NCBI GenBank assembly: GCA_964428795.1
Contig: CAYRZL010000106.1
Coordinates: 1 to 8,156, forward strand
Source of the DNA: CAYRZL01 sp964428795
GTDB lineage: Bacteria; Bacillota; Clostridia; Lachnospirales; Lachnospiraceae
Direction of reading: 5' to 3'
Length of the DNA: 8,156 nt
A model generated the notes under the pieces. The model saw only the letters and a list, made by a program, of their open reading frames with translations. It was not told the origin of the DNA and searched no databases. A program made the translations under genes and the position numbers. Shown here piece after piece: positions 1 through 7,040 of the stretch (the first letter of the stretch is position 1; every line of letters begins with the position of its first letter).

Positions 1-228
1 TGTATAGGAGAAGAGGATTCTATTTCTGAAATTTTGGAAATTACGCATTCCGAAGGAGGCGCTGATCGAATCAACATTTCAGATGCAAATTTCCCATATA
101 TGCTGTATAATAAAAGTATAGACAAGCGAAGGGGCCTGTCCGCAATCAATGATGAACTGTCAGGAATGGGGGTCAAGAAAAGAAAATTTTTTCTCGCGGA
201 TCAATTGGCCGAAGAAAAAAGAGTTTGA
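1..228 (+). CDS. C-terminal end of an unrecognised protein (5' truncated)
   Basis: The first reading frame is open from base 1 to a TGA at 226-228, giving about 75 residues of a protein whose start lies outside the window. I do not recognise the family. The segment is mostly hydrophilic, with no membrane stretch and no cysteine motif beyond a single Cys in the first codon, and ends in a charged tail (LAEEKRV). It stops 25 bases before the AraC-type regulator on the same strand with no terminator hairpin between them, so the two may be cotranscribed. An internal TTG at 34 and ATG at 100 exist, but neither has a well-placed ribosome site, so a truncated longer gene is more likely than a small separate one. 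It could also be chance open sequence; the frame is not long enough to be certain. Confidence 0.45.
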   Translation, partial: CIGEEDSISEILEITHSEGGADRINISDANFPYMLYNKSIDKRRGLSAINDELSGMGVKKRKFFLADQLAEEKRV

Positions 229-253
229 TTGAGGGATAAAGGAGGCGTTTATC

Positions 254-2662
254 ATGAAAGATTATTCGGGGATGGAGGTTGAAGTTGTCAAGGACATCCG
301 GCAGAGGACACATTGGCATCTGGAAATTGAAGTAGTCTTTGTGATTGAGGGAGAAGTAAAAGCAGTCGTTAGAGACAAGGAATACATATTAAAAAAAGAG
401 GATGTCCTGCTGGTTGATTCTGGATTAACACACAGGCTGGACTGTAAGGAGAATACGCTTCTATGCATCGTAAAGTATCCTTGTACAATGCTGACAAAGG
501 CTATGGGGAATAACGGAAACATTCTGGTCTGCAACAGTGTAAAAAACAGGAGTGAATCCTATCATGAATTGCGAAATATCTTCCACAGGCTTGTGCATCA
601 GTACATTAAGGAAACACATCAGACGGACTATTTGAAAGAAAGTCTGCTCCTGCAGCTGTTGGATTGTTTGATTGAAAATTATCAGTTGGAAATCAGTCAG
701 GCTTCAGCTGGAAAAGTCAGCGATGATGTGCGTATGCAGCAGATTATGCAATTTATCAGTCAGAATTTTCAGCAAAATATCAGCCTGTCAGGACTGGCGG
801 AGCAGCTTTTTATTTCTCCGTCTACACTATCTCGAATCTTTAAAAAACAGACGGGAATCTATTTTGTAGATTATGTCAATCAGGTACGGGTTCGCTTTGC
901 GATGTCTGAGCTGATGCATTCTGACAACAGTATCACGAAAATTGCAGCTGACAGCGGATTTTCCAATCTATCTGTCTTCAATCGTGTATTTAAAGACGTA
1001 TATAAAATGACACCATCAGATCTCCGCAAACAGAAGCAAGCAGAGAAAGAGAAAAAACACGAAGAAAATGAAAAGCTTCGGGAAGATCTGCGTCATCAAT
1101 TACAGGAAAAGGAATTGCGCTTGCCAGTGGAGGACAAGCAGTTTGTAAGCGTCAAGGTTGACGGAAATTCAGGTAAACTGTATCATAAATCATGGAACAA
1201 GGCCATCAATATTGGTTTTATGAATCAGTTGCTCCTGTCCAATCTGCAGGAGCATACTTTATATCTGGTAAAAAATCTTGGGTTTCAGTATGTACGTCTT
1301 TGGAATGTCTTTTCCCAGCAGCTGATGATTACAGACGGCAAACAGATCGGACGGTACAATTATCATCATCTGGATACAATTCTGGACTTTTTGGTTGCCA
1401 ATCAAATTTATCCATTCATGGATTTTGGAATTCATCCGAATACAGCAATTCGCAGCTTTGGGAACACGGTTTTCTTTGAATATGACTATATCCGTTTCCA
1501 GTCCAAGCGGGCATGGGAAGCAATGCTGCATGATTTCATTGCACATGTCATCGAGCGGTATGGTGCGGATGAGGTCAGCAACTGGATTTTTGAATTAAGC
1601 TGCGACCGCAGACACATAGACAATAACAGCTTATATCAGGATAAAGATCATCCGTTTGACTTCTGTGAAGCCTTTGATTTCTTTTTCCATGAGATTAAAA
1701 AATACCTGCCGGAAGCGCAGGTGGGAGGACCATCCTTTATTGTGGATTGGGATATTCCGTTCCAGAAGCGGTTCTTTACGCAGTGCATGGAGCGTCAGTG
1801 TGTACCGGACTTCATTTCATTTATGGTTTATCCTTACACGATGAAAGATCATGGAGATAATGTCATTGCAGTTCGCACGGAATCCCAAAATGCCGAATTG
1901 GAAATGATACGCAGTATGAAGACCCGCATCGAACGCATGGGGCTGACACAGTGTAAGCTGTATATTTCGGAGTGGAGCAATTCCCTGTCCAACCGAAATT
2001 ATTTTAATGATAGCTGCTTCCGCGGCGCATACATGGCACGAATGTTGGCGGAGATATGGGACAGCGTGGATATGATCTGTCTGCGTATGGGTTCCGATCT
2101 GGTGGGCAGCTATTATGATACCACACAGGTTGCAGACGGTAATCTGGGCTTGCTGACCCGCACCGGAATCCGCAAGCCTGCGTATTTTACGGCCTACGGC
2201 ATGAATCATCTGGGAGATCATTGCATTGCAAGAGATAGAAACTATATTATTACCCGAACAAATCGCAAAAGCTTTTATATTGTATGCTTCAATATGAAAA
2301 ATTATAGCTGTGATTACTTTCTGAAGGAAGAATTTGACATTCGTCCGGGAGAGATTTCCGATTTCTACGAAAATCATGACCCGGTGGAAATTGATATTGT
2401 ATTGGATCAGTTGCCGGATGATATGGAATACATTATGAAAAGACGGATGATCCTTGACGGAGAGGGCAGTCTGCTGTATGAATGGTCCCGTTTTCAGTAC
2501 GAAAGAGAACTGGAAAGTATGGATTTCAAGTATCTGCACGATGCCTGCTTCCCAAGAATGCTTATGCAGCGTATGCGGGCAGAAAAGGGAAAGCTGCACA
2601 TTTCTGTAAAGCTGCAGCCGAATGAGGTGGACTTCCTTCACATTTTCTCTAAGGCGAAGTGA
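254..2662 (+). CDS. AraC-family regulator fused to a GH39-like (beta-xylosidase-type) domain
   Basis: An 802-residue cytoplasmic protein, probably the transcriptional activator of the operon downstream. The start ATG has AAAGGAGG at 238-245, eight bases upstream. Residues ~15-65 resemble an AraC N-terminal cupin (RTHWHLEIE, then a His at 60). Residues ~160-260 hold the two AraC helix-turn-helix units: ISLSGLAEQLFISPSTLSRI, then NSITKIAADSGFSN with the usual VF(N)RVFK and TPSDLRK ending. A charged, possibly coiled-coil linker covers ~258-290. Residues ~300-790 resemble GH39 (GFQYVRLWN at 343-351, FELSCD at 446-451, ISEWS at 571-575). The nucleophile-type Glu573 is kept. The acid/base Asn-Glu of active GH39 enzymes aligns with Cys450-Asp451, and the RxHG motif reads RLWN, so hydrolysis is doubtful and ligand sensing is more likely (inference). 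Codon use is more mixed than in the operon behind it. No signal peptide is visible, consistent with an intracellular regulator. Confidence 0.88.
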   Translation: MKDYSGMEVEVVKDIRQRTHWHLEIEVVFVIEGEVKAVVRDKEYILKKEDVLLVDSGLTHRLDCKENTLLCIVKYPCTMLTKAMGNNGNILVCNSVKNRSESYHELRNIFHRLVHQYIKETHQTDYLKESLLLQLLDCLIENYQLEISQASAGKVSDDVRMQQIMQFISQNFQQNISLSGLAEQLFISPSTLSRIFKKQTGIYFVDYVNQVRVRFAMSELMHSDNSITKIAADSGFSNLSVFNRVFKDVYKMTPSDLRKQKQAEKEKKHEENEKLREDLRHQLQEKELRLPVEDKQFVSVKVDGNSGKLYHKSWNKAINIGFMNQLLLSNLQEHTLYLVKNLGFQYVRLWNVFSQQLMITDGKQIGRYNYHHLDTILDFLVANQIYPFMDFGIHPNTAIRSFGNTVFFEYDYIRFQSKRAWEAMLHDFIAHVIERYGADEVSNWIFELSCDRRHIDNNSLYQDKDHPFDFCEAFDFFFHEIKKYLPEAQVGGPSFIVDWDIPFQKRFFTQCMERQCVPDFISFMVYPYTMKDHGDNVIAVRTESQNAELEMIRSMKTRIERMGLTQCKLYISEWSNSLSNRNYFNDSCFRGAYMARMLAEIWDSVDMICLRMGSDLVGSYYDTTQVADGNLGLLTRTGIRKPAYFTAYGMNHLGDHCIARDRNYIITRTNRKSFYIVCFNMKNYSCDYFLKEEFDIRPGEISDFYENHDPVEIDIVLDQLPDDMEYIMKRRMILDGEGSLLYEWSRFQYERELESMDFKYLHDACFPRMLMQRMRAEKGKLHISVKLQPNEVDFLHIFSKAK

Positions 2663-2690
2663 AAATTGCAAATAAGGCAGAAAAGTGAAT

Positions 2691-2742
2691 AAAAAAAGCG
2701 GTCAGAGTATGCGCAAATACGTGCAATCTGACCACTTTTTTT
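2691..2742 (+). terminator. Rho-independent terminator after the regulator gene
   Basis: The arms GGTCAGA (2700-2706) and TCTGACC (2727-2733) pair perfectly. After one C/A mismatch the stem continues as AAAAAAAG (2691-2698) with CTTTTTTT (2735-2742). The 20-base apical region can fold further, 2710-2714 with 2721-2725. The seven-T run at 2736-2742 fits an intrinsic terminator. It begins 28 bases after the regulator's stop codon and separates regulator transcription from the operon. The A-run on the 5' arm means it could also work for minus-strand transcripts, but no convergent gene is seen. Confidence 0.85.
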
Positions 2743-2784
2743 GCGCTTGCGGTGAAAAAATAATGAAAGAAATTGATGGAATTT

Positions 2785-2814
2785 TGCAGGGCAAATGCTT
2801 TGCCTGATTTTTTT
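2785..2814 (+). terminator. Second terminator-like hairpin in the regulator-operon gap
   Basis: GGCAAA (2790-2795) and TTTGCC (2799-2804) form a perfect six-pair stem with a TGC loop. It extends to CAG/CTG if one G is bulged, and an A plus seven Ts (2808-2814) follow. It lies about 45 bases after the stronger terminator and upstream of the likely operon promoter, so it is probably a back-up terminator rather than an attenuator. The short loop and stem keep confidence moderate. Confidence 0.5.
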
Positions 2815-2846
2815 GCAACAAATGCACAGAAAACTGCAATCAAAAA
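2814..2846 (+). promoter_or_regulatory. Candidate AraC-type operator: TGCA direct repeats
   Basis: TGCA occurs at 2814, 2823 and 2835. The outer two copies read TGCAACAAA and TGCAATCAAA and are 21 bases apart, about two helical turns, which is the usual spacing of direct half-sites for AraC-family dimers. The downstream copy ends just before where a -35 element would lie for the TATAAT at 2871. Position and spacing are seen in the sequence; binding by the regulator encoded at 254-2662 is inference. Confidence 0.35.
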
Positions 2847-2870
2847 GAAGATTGATTGTGAAATTGTATA

Positions 2871-2876
2871 TATAAT
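2871..2876 (+). promoter_or_regulatory. Probable -10 box of the operon promoter
   Basis: A perfect TATAAT lies in the stretch TGTATATATAATAG, about 90 bases before the symporter start. At 17 bases upstream (2848-2853) the sequence is AAGATT, a poor match to TTGACA; the nearest TTGATT (2852-2857) would leave only 13 bases. A good -10 with a weak -35 fits an activator-dependent promoter. Transcription would begin near 2882-2884. Confidence 0.5.
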
Positions 2877-2891
2877 AGAAGCATCACAAGA

Positions 2892-2899
2892 GAGCGCTC
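2892..2899 (+). promoter_or_regulatory. GAGCGCTC palindrome just after the predicted transcription start
   Basis: A perfect eight-base palindrome with a central CG, in the context AGAGAGCGCTCACT. This resembles the core of LacI/PurR/CcpA-type operators, but it has about three mismatches to the cre consensus. Its place roughly 10-15 bases past the predicted start would suit a repressor or catabolite-control roadblock. No LacI-type gene is in the window. Confidence 0.25.
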
Positions 2900-2966
2900 A
2901 CTTAAAAATGTTGAAGATATCCGGAATGTCTGAAACAAATCTTTGAAAAGAGGAGAGAAACAAAAA

Positions 2967-4343
2967 ATGGCTGAAAAGAAATTAGCTTCCAAGGCTGCGG
3001 TTTTCTGCTACGGCTTTGGCGATCTGGCCTCACAGTTTGTATGGAGCTTCGTAGGTTCTTATCTGACGCTGTTCTATACAGATATCGTAGGTCTGGCACC
3101 GGGTATCGTATCCGCGATCATGCTGGGCGCGAGAATCTGGGACGCTGTAAATGACCCGATGATGGGAGCAATTGCTGAACGAACCAGATCCAGATGGGGA
3201 CGTTTCCGTCCGTATATTGCCTTCGGCTGCCCGATTCTGGCGATCTTCGGCGTACTTACTTTTACCAATCCATTTGGCGGCAGCAGCACTGCAGGCGTAA
3301 TCTGGGCCGCGGCTACTTACATTATAGCAGGTATGGTTTACACCTTGACCAATATCCCGTATTCCTCTCTGGCAGGCGTTATGACAGAGGATGCGAATCA
3401 GAGAAACATGATTAACACCTCCCGCAATATCGGTATGAATGCAGGTATGGTTATTGTAAATGCATGTTCCCCGATTCTTGCGTTGAAGTTCTCCGGCGCA
3501 AGCGCTGAGGTCGCAAACGGCAATGGATATATGATGACTGCTTTAGTATACGGCATCATTTCCATCCCGCTGTTCCTGCTGGTATTCGTTACCTCTAGGG
3601 AACATGTACAGCCGGTAGGCGAGCCTGAAAAATTCTCGCTGATCGATACCTTTAAAAATCTGGTTCAGAACAAGTACCTGATGATTGTCACGCTGGTTAT
3701 GACTTTACAGATGACTGCATTTATGGGCCGCATAGCAGTTTGTGCATTCTGGGTCATTTATTGCCTGGGTTCCTTCACCATGATCTCTCTGATTATGACC
3801 ATGCCAACCTTGCTTGCAGTCATTGGTTCTCTGTTTGTTCCGGCTGCTGCCAAGAAGTTCGGCAAGCGCAATGTTCTGATGTATTCCATGCTGATCCAGG
3901 CAGTAGGCCTGCTGATTATGTACTTTGCGCCGTTTGACAACATGAAGATGGTACTGGCTGGCAACTTTGTTTTCGGTATCTTCAATGTAGGCTTCCCGAT
4001 GACGCTGTCTATGGTTGCTGATTCCGTTGACTACATGGAACTGAAATCGGGTGTTCGTACCGATGGCACGGCATACGCTGTGTATGGTCTGGCTACCAAG
4101 CTGGGCAACGCAATCGGCGGCTCCGTTGGCATCCTGCTGCTGGCCGCATTCGGCTACGTTGCGGGAGCTGAGCAGACGGCGGAAGCGATGGGTGGTATCA
4201 ACACGGTTGTAAACCTGATCCCGGCGATCCTGTTTGTTCTGGCCGCTGCAGCTTGCCTGCTGTGGAGAATGTCCGATAAGGATGCTGATGATATCCGTGC
4301 TCAGCTGCACGAGAAACATGCCGTCAATCAGCAAGCTGACTGA
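2967..4343 (+). CDS. GPH-family (MelB-like) sugar or glycoside:cation symporter
   Basis: A 458-residue polytopic inner-membrane protein of the glycoside-pentoside-hexuronide:cation symporter family (MFS fold, about 12 hydrophobic helices). It probably imports the glycoside used by the operon. The helix II signature ARIWDAVNDPMMG gives Asp59 and Asp63, matching by motif the cation-site aspartates of MelB, and RSRWGRFRP (residues 75-81) is the typical GPH loop after helix II. Length is normal for the family. The frame could open earlier at a TTG (2943), but AGAGGAGAG at 2949-2957 sits properly ahead of the ATG at 2967 and would lie inside the longer form, so ATG 2967 is chosen. It is the first gene of the operon and is followed after 60 bases by the Gfo/Idh/MocA gene. 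Codon use is strongly biased to CTG, CCG and GGC, suggesting good expression. The substrate cannot be told from sequence alone. Confidence 0.9.
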   Translation: MAEKKLASKAAVFCYGFGDLASQFVWSFVGSYLTLFYTDIVGLAPGIVSAIMLGARIWDAVNDPMMGAIAERTRSRWGRFRPYIAFGCPILAIFGVLTFTNPFGGSSTAGVIWAAATYIIAGMVYTLTNIPYSSLAGVMTEDANQRNMINTSRNIGMNAGMVIVNACSPILALKFSGASAEVANGNGYMMTALVYGIISIPLFLLVFVTSREHVQPVGEPEKFSLIDTFKNLVQNKYLMIVTLVMTLQMTAFMGRIAVCAFWVIYCLGSFTMISLIMTMPTLLAVIGSLFVPAAAKKFGKRNVLMYSMLIQAVGLLIMYFAPFDNMKMVLAGNFVFGIFNVGFPMTLSMVADSVDYMELKSGVRTDGTAYAVYGLATKLGNAIGGSVGILLLAAFGYVAGAEQTAEAMGGINTVVNLIPAILFVLAAAACLLWRMSDKDADDIRAQLHEKHAVNQQAD

Positions 4344-4403
4344 CGTGAAGAAATATGAGACAAAAATTCATTTAAGGAAATAACAGACATAGGAGGCTTA
4401 ATT

Positions 4404-5516
4404 ATGAAAAACGGTAAATTACAGGTAGCTGTTATCGGCTGCGGCGGCATTGCAAACCAGAAACATTTTCCGGCGCTGACATCTCAGGCTGACAAATGCG
4501 AAATTGTTGCATTCTGCGATATCATTGTAGAGCGCGCGGAAACGGCTGCCAAGAAGTTCGGCACTCCGGACGCTAAGGTTTACGAGGATTACAACGAGCT
4601 GCTGAAGGACGCGGAGATCGACGTGGTACATGTCTGCACGCCAAACGTGGCACATTGCCCGATCACCGTAGCTGCATTTAAAGCCGGAAAGCATGTCCTG
4701 TGCGAGAAGCCGATGGCTGCAACCACTGAGGACGCACAGAAGATGATGGACGCATGGAAGGAGTCCGGCAAGAAGTTTACCATCGGTTATCAGAACCGTT
4801 TCCGTCAGGACTCTCAGATTCTGAAGCGTACATGCACCGAAGGCAAGCTGGGCGAGATCTATTTTGCAAAAGCTCATGCAATTCGCCGCCGTGCGGTTCC
4901 GACCTGGGGCGTATTCCCGAACAAGGCGTTGCAGGGCGGCGGTCCGCTGATTGATATCGGCACCCATGCGCTTGACATTACTCTGTGGTGCATGGACAAC
5001 TATGAAGTGGAAAGCGTATCCGGCTCCGTATTTGAAAAGCTGGGTCATTCAGCAGAGGCGGCAGAAGGCAACATGTTTGGTCCGTGGGATCCGGAAACCT
5101 TTGAAGTAGAAGACTCTGCGTTCGGATTTGTTAAAATGAAGAACGGCGCGACGATCTTCCTGGAATCTGCATGGGCATTGAACATAAAGGATTCCCGTGA
5201 AGCGGCGTGTACCCTGTGCGGCACCAAGGGCGGCGCAGAGCAGTTGGGCGGCATGAGCCAGGAGTCCTATGACCTGGTATTCAACCAGACCACCGGCGGT
5301 GTGCTGACAGAGGAGAAAATTTCCGAAGCGGGGTCAATTGCATTCTTTGAAGGTGCAAGCGCTGCGCCGGAGGTTAAGGAATGCAAGCAGTGGATGGAAG
5401 CTATTCTGAATGATACGGAGCCGCTGGTTAAGCCGCAGCAGGCATTCGTAGTCACCCAGATTCTGGATACCATCTACAAGTCCGCAAGAGAGGGAAAGGA
5501 AATCAAGCTGGGCTAA
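4404..5516 (+). CDS. Gfo/Idh/MocA-family NAD(P)-dependent dehydrogenase, DgpA/DfgE-like
   Basis: A 370-residue cytoplasmic oxidoreductase. The N-terminal Rossmann domain starts with VAVIGCGGIANQKHFPAL (residues 8-25). The family's CEKPMA signature is at 100-105, with catalytic-type Lys102. The substrate domain carries GGGPLIDIGTHALD (178-191), where Asp184 and His188 match the conserved Dx3H pair. AGGAGG at 4391-4396 is seven bases from the start. Members of this family oxidise or reduce sugar hydroxyls. Next to a TIM-barrel/CGDB pair, the closest known parallel is the DgpA/DfgE type, which oxidises the C3 hydroxyl of a glycoside's sugar to a ketone and so activates the bond at C1 for cleavage. 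Family membership is firm; the C3-oxidase role rests on gene context. Alternatives are inositol or other sugar dehydrogenases of the same family. Confidence 0.88.
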   Translation: MKNGKLQVAVIGCGGIANQKHFPALTSQADKCEIVAFCDIIVERAETAAKKFGTPDAKVYEDYNELLKDAEIDVVHVCTPNVAHCPITVAAFKAGKHVLCEKPMAATTEDAQKMMDAWKESGKKFTIGYQNRFRQDSQILKRTCTEGKLGEIYFAKAHAIRRRAVPTWGVFPNKALQGGGPLIDIGTHALDITLWCMDNYEVESVSGSVFEKLGHSAEAAEGNMFGPWDPETFEVEDSAFGFVKMKNGATIFLESAWALNIKDSREAACTLCGTKGGAEQLGGMSQESYDLVFNQTTGGVLTEEKISEAGSIAFFEGASAAPEVKECKQWMEAILNDTEPLVKPQQAFVVTQILDTIYKSAREGKEIKLG

Positions 5517-5535
5517 TTCATGACATTTTAAATAG

Positions 5536-5563
5536 AGGGACAGGTCACTGATGACCTGTCCTT
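5536..5563 (+). other. Intercistronic stem-loop without a U-tract
   Basis: GGACAGGTCA (5538-5547) and TGACCTGTCC (5552-5561) form a perfect ten-pair stem with a CTGA loop. A G-T and an A-T pair at the base extend it to twelve. The next bases are TTATACC, so there is no T-run and it is not a standard terminator. It lies between the dehydrogenase stop (5516) and the ribosome site at 5573-5578. It could protect the 3' end of the upstream message or mark an RNase processing point. An in-frame ATG at 5551 lies inside the stem and is not the likely start of the next gene. Confidence 0.75.
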
Positions 5564-5586
5564 ATACCAAACAGGAGGGAATTATA

Positions 5587-6594
5587 ATGTCTAAGATCAA
5601 AACCTGCGTCAGTCTGTACAGCCTGCAGGATGAATATCTGAACAAGCGCATGGATCTGGAACAGATCATGCATTATATCAAGGAATGCGGCGCTGAAGGC
5701 GTTGAAATTCTGCCGGATCAGATGCTGAAGGGTTCTCCGGAGCCGTCTGAAGAAACTTTGGCACAGTGGCATAAGTATCTGGCAGATACCGGTCTGAAAC
5801 CGGTGATTTCTGACGTATTCCTGAACACAAACCTGTACAAGAATCGTTCCCTTACAAAGAGGGAATGCATTGAAGCCCTGATAAAGGAGATTCAGCTGGC
5901 AAACAAGATGGGAATGAAGATGATCCGTCTGGTATCCATGGTACCGGCTTGGGTTATTGAGCCGCTGCTCCCGTATTGTGAAGGATATGACGTTGTCATC
6001 GCTCTGGAGGTTCACGCAGGCATGGCGTTTGATGTACAGGCCACCAATGACTTCATCAAGGAAATGAAGCGTGTGAATTCTCCATATGTTGGTCTGGTTA
6101 TTGATACCGGCATCTTCTGCCGCCGTATGCCGCGCGTTGTACGTAACTACGAAATATCCGTTGGCACTACGCCGGAAATTTTCGATTACATGGATAAGCT
6201 GTTCGATCAGGGCACTGACTTCCATCAGCTGTTGATCAAGACCGGCGGAAAATATCCGGATGAATTGACTGCCATGATGAACGAGCACGATAAGTTCTCC
6301 GTACCGCTGCTGGACGGCTATGAAAATTATCCGTATTCTGTACTGGATGATCTCATGCCATATATTAAGCATTTCCATCTAAAAACCTTCGAGATGACGG
6401 AGGAAGGTCCGGAGTATTCTCAGGATTACAAGGGCTTGATGGAATATCTGCATGAGCATAACTACGATGGTTATGTTTCCACCGAGTACGAAGGCAATCG
6501 ATTCACGCTGGCCGGCCATCCGATGCAGGAGAAAAATCAGGTTAGAATGCAGCAGACTTACCTGAGGGAATGTCTGAAAGAAATTCAGGGCTAA
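5587..6594 (+). CDS. Xylose-isomerase-like TIM-barrel protein, C-glycoside deglycosidase alpha-subunit type (DgpC/DfgA-like)
   Basis: A 335-residue cytoplasmic protein of the sugar phosphate isomerase/epimerase (AP endonuclease 2) TIM-barrel superfamily. Metal-site residues stand at strand ends in the usual order: Glu141 in LEVHAG, Asp173 in VIDTG, His262 or His264 in KHFHLK, and Glu300 in STEYEG. His143 beside Glu141 is a possible catalytic base. In the known DgpC/DfgA enzymes such a divalent-metal site cleaves the C1 bond of 3-keto C-glycosides by elimination, giving the aglycone and an unsaturated keto-sugar. The neighbouring CGDB-type gene directly downstream supports this role, as these two subunits act as a complex. 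AGGAGG at 5573-5578 with eight-base spacing fixes the ATG at 5587; the upstream ATG at 5551 lies in a hairpin and lacks a ribosome site. Alternatives are a 3-keto-O-glycoside lyase or a plain ketose epimerase. Confidence 0.8.
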   Translation: MSKIKTCVSLYSLQDEYLNKRMDLEQIMHYIKECGAEGVEILPDQMLKGSPEPSEETLAQWHKYLADTGLKPVISDVFLNTNLYKNRSLTKRECIEALIKEIQLANKMGMKMIRLVSMVPAWVIEPLLPYCEGYDVVIALEVHAGMAFDVQATNDFIKEMKRVNSPYVGLVIDTGIFCRRMPRVVRNYEISVGTTPEIFDYMDKLFDQGTDFHQLLIKTGGKYPDELTAMMNEHDKFSVPLLDGYENYPYSVLDDLMPYIKHFHLKTFEMTEEGPEYSQDYKGLMEYLHEHNYDGYVSTEYEGNRFTLAGHPMQEKNQVRMQQTYLRECLKEIQG

Positions 6595-6607
6595 GGAGGA
6601 GACACAC

Positions 6608-7000
6608 ATGTTTGATAATAACGTATTTAAGGAAGGCACCTGTGCCAATGTTGTAGAAAACGGTGTTGTTACCGGCTTCGAGCTGCAGACTCTGATCACC
6701 TATTACCGCGGCATTCCGATGTCCATGGTAGAGTATATCCGTGTTGCAGTTGACGGCGAGCAGGTTCCGGCGGAGAATATCCGTATTTCAGTTGATCAGG
6801 AAGACTGGTTCACCCTGAAGGAAGCAGAAACCGTCACCACTTATAAGTGGGAGTACGGCGAACCGCTGTATATCCGCGTTGCGCAGGAAGGCGGTCTTTC
6901 CAAGGGCACACATAAGGTTAAGCTGACGGTTGCAACCAGAACCGCATATATCCCGGTTCCACTGGAAGGCATCAAGGAACGCGATGTGGTGATTGCGTAA
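6608..7000 (+). CDS. CGDB/DUF6379 protein, C-glycoside deglycosidase beta-subunit type (DgpB/DfgB-like)
   Basis: A 130-residue protein predicted to be almost all beta strands, with no signal peptide, membrane segment or cysteine motif (one Cys only). The pattern of FDNNVFKEGTCANVVENG near the N-terminus, then LITYYRGIPMSMVEYIRVAVDGE (split by residues ~29-51), an internal DWFTLKE, and a final HKVKLTVATRTAYIPVP strand matches, from memory, the small subunit of bacterial C-glycoside deglycosidases (CGDB, formerly DUF6379). That subunit binds the TIM-barrel subunit and helps complete its active site; it has no known activity alone. The ribosome site AGGAGG (6594-6599) overlaps the stop codon of the TIM-barrel gene, eight bases from the start, which points to coupled, near-equal translation as expected for a two-subunit enzyme. 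This gene is the strongest pointer to C-glycoside or keto-glycoside cleavage in the window. Confidence 0.8.
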   Translation: MFDNNVFKEGTCANVVENGVVTGFELQTLITYYRGIPMSMVEYIRVAVDGEQVPAENIRISVDQEDWFTLKEAETVTTYKWEYGEPLYIRVAQEGGLSKGTHKVKLTVATRTAYIPVPLEGIKERDVVIA

Positions 7001-7040
7001 GCAGTGCGAAGATTTCTGATATTTTTGGAGGATATAAACT

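Noticed and set aside
1817..2671. Long minus-strand open frame (284 codons) opposite the GH39-like domain
   Set aside because: It is the antisense shadow of a clear gene; its translation shows no family motif and it has no ribosome site.
2943..2966. TTG as an earlier start of the symporter gene
   Set aside because: It adds eight charged residues encoded by the ribosome site itself (AGAGGAGAG), and no ribosome site precedes it; ATG at 2967 is better.
5551..5586. ATG at 5551 as the start of the TIM-barrel gene
   Set aside because: It lies inside a stable hairpin with no ribosome site upstream, and the added residues include the AGGAGG region of the true start.
5545..6378. Minus-strand open frame (277 codons) opposite the TIM-barrel gene
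   Set aside because: Shadow of the coding strand; the + strand frame has metal-site motifs and a ribosome site, the minus frame has neither.
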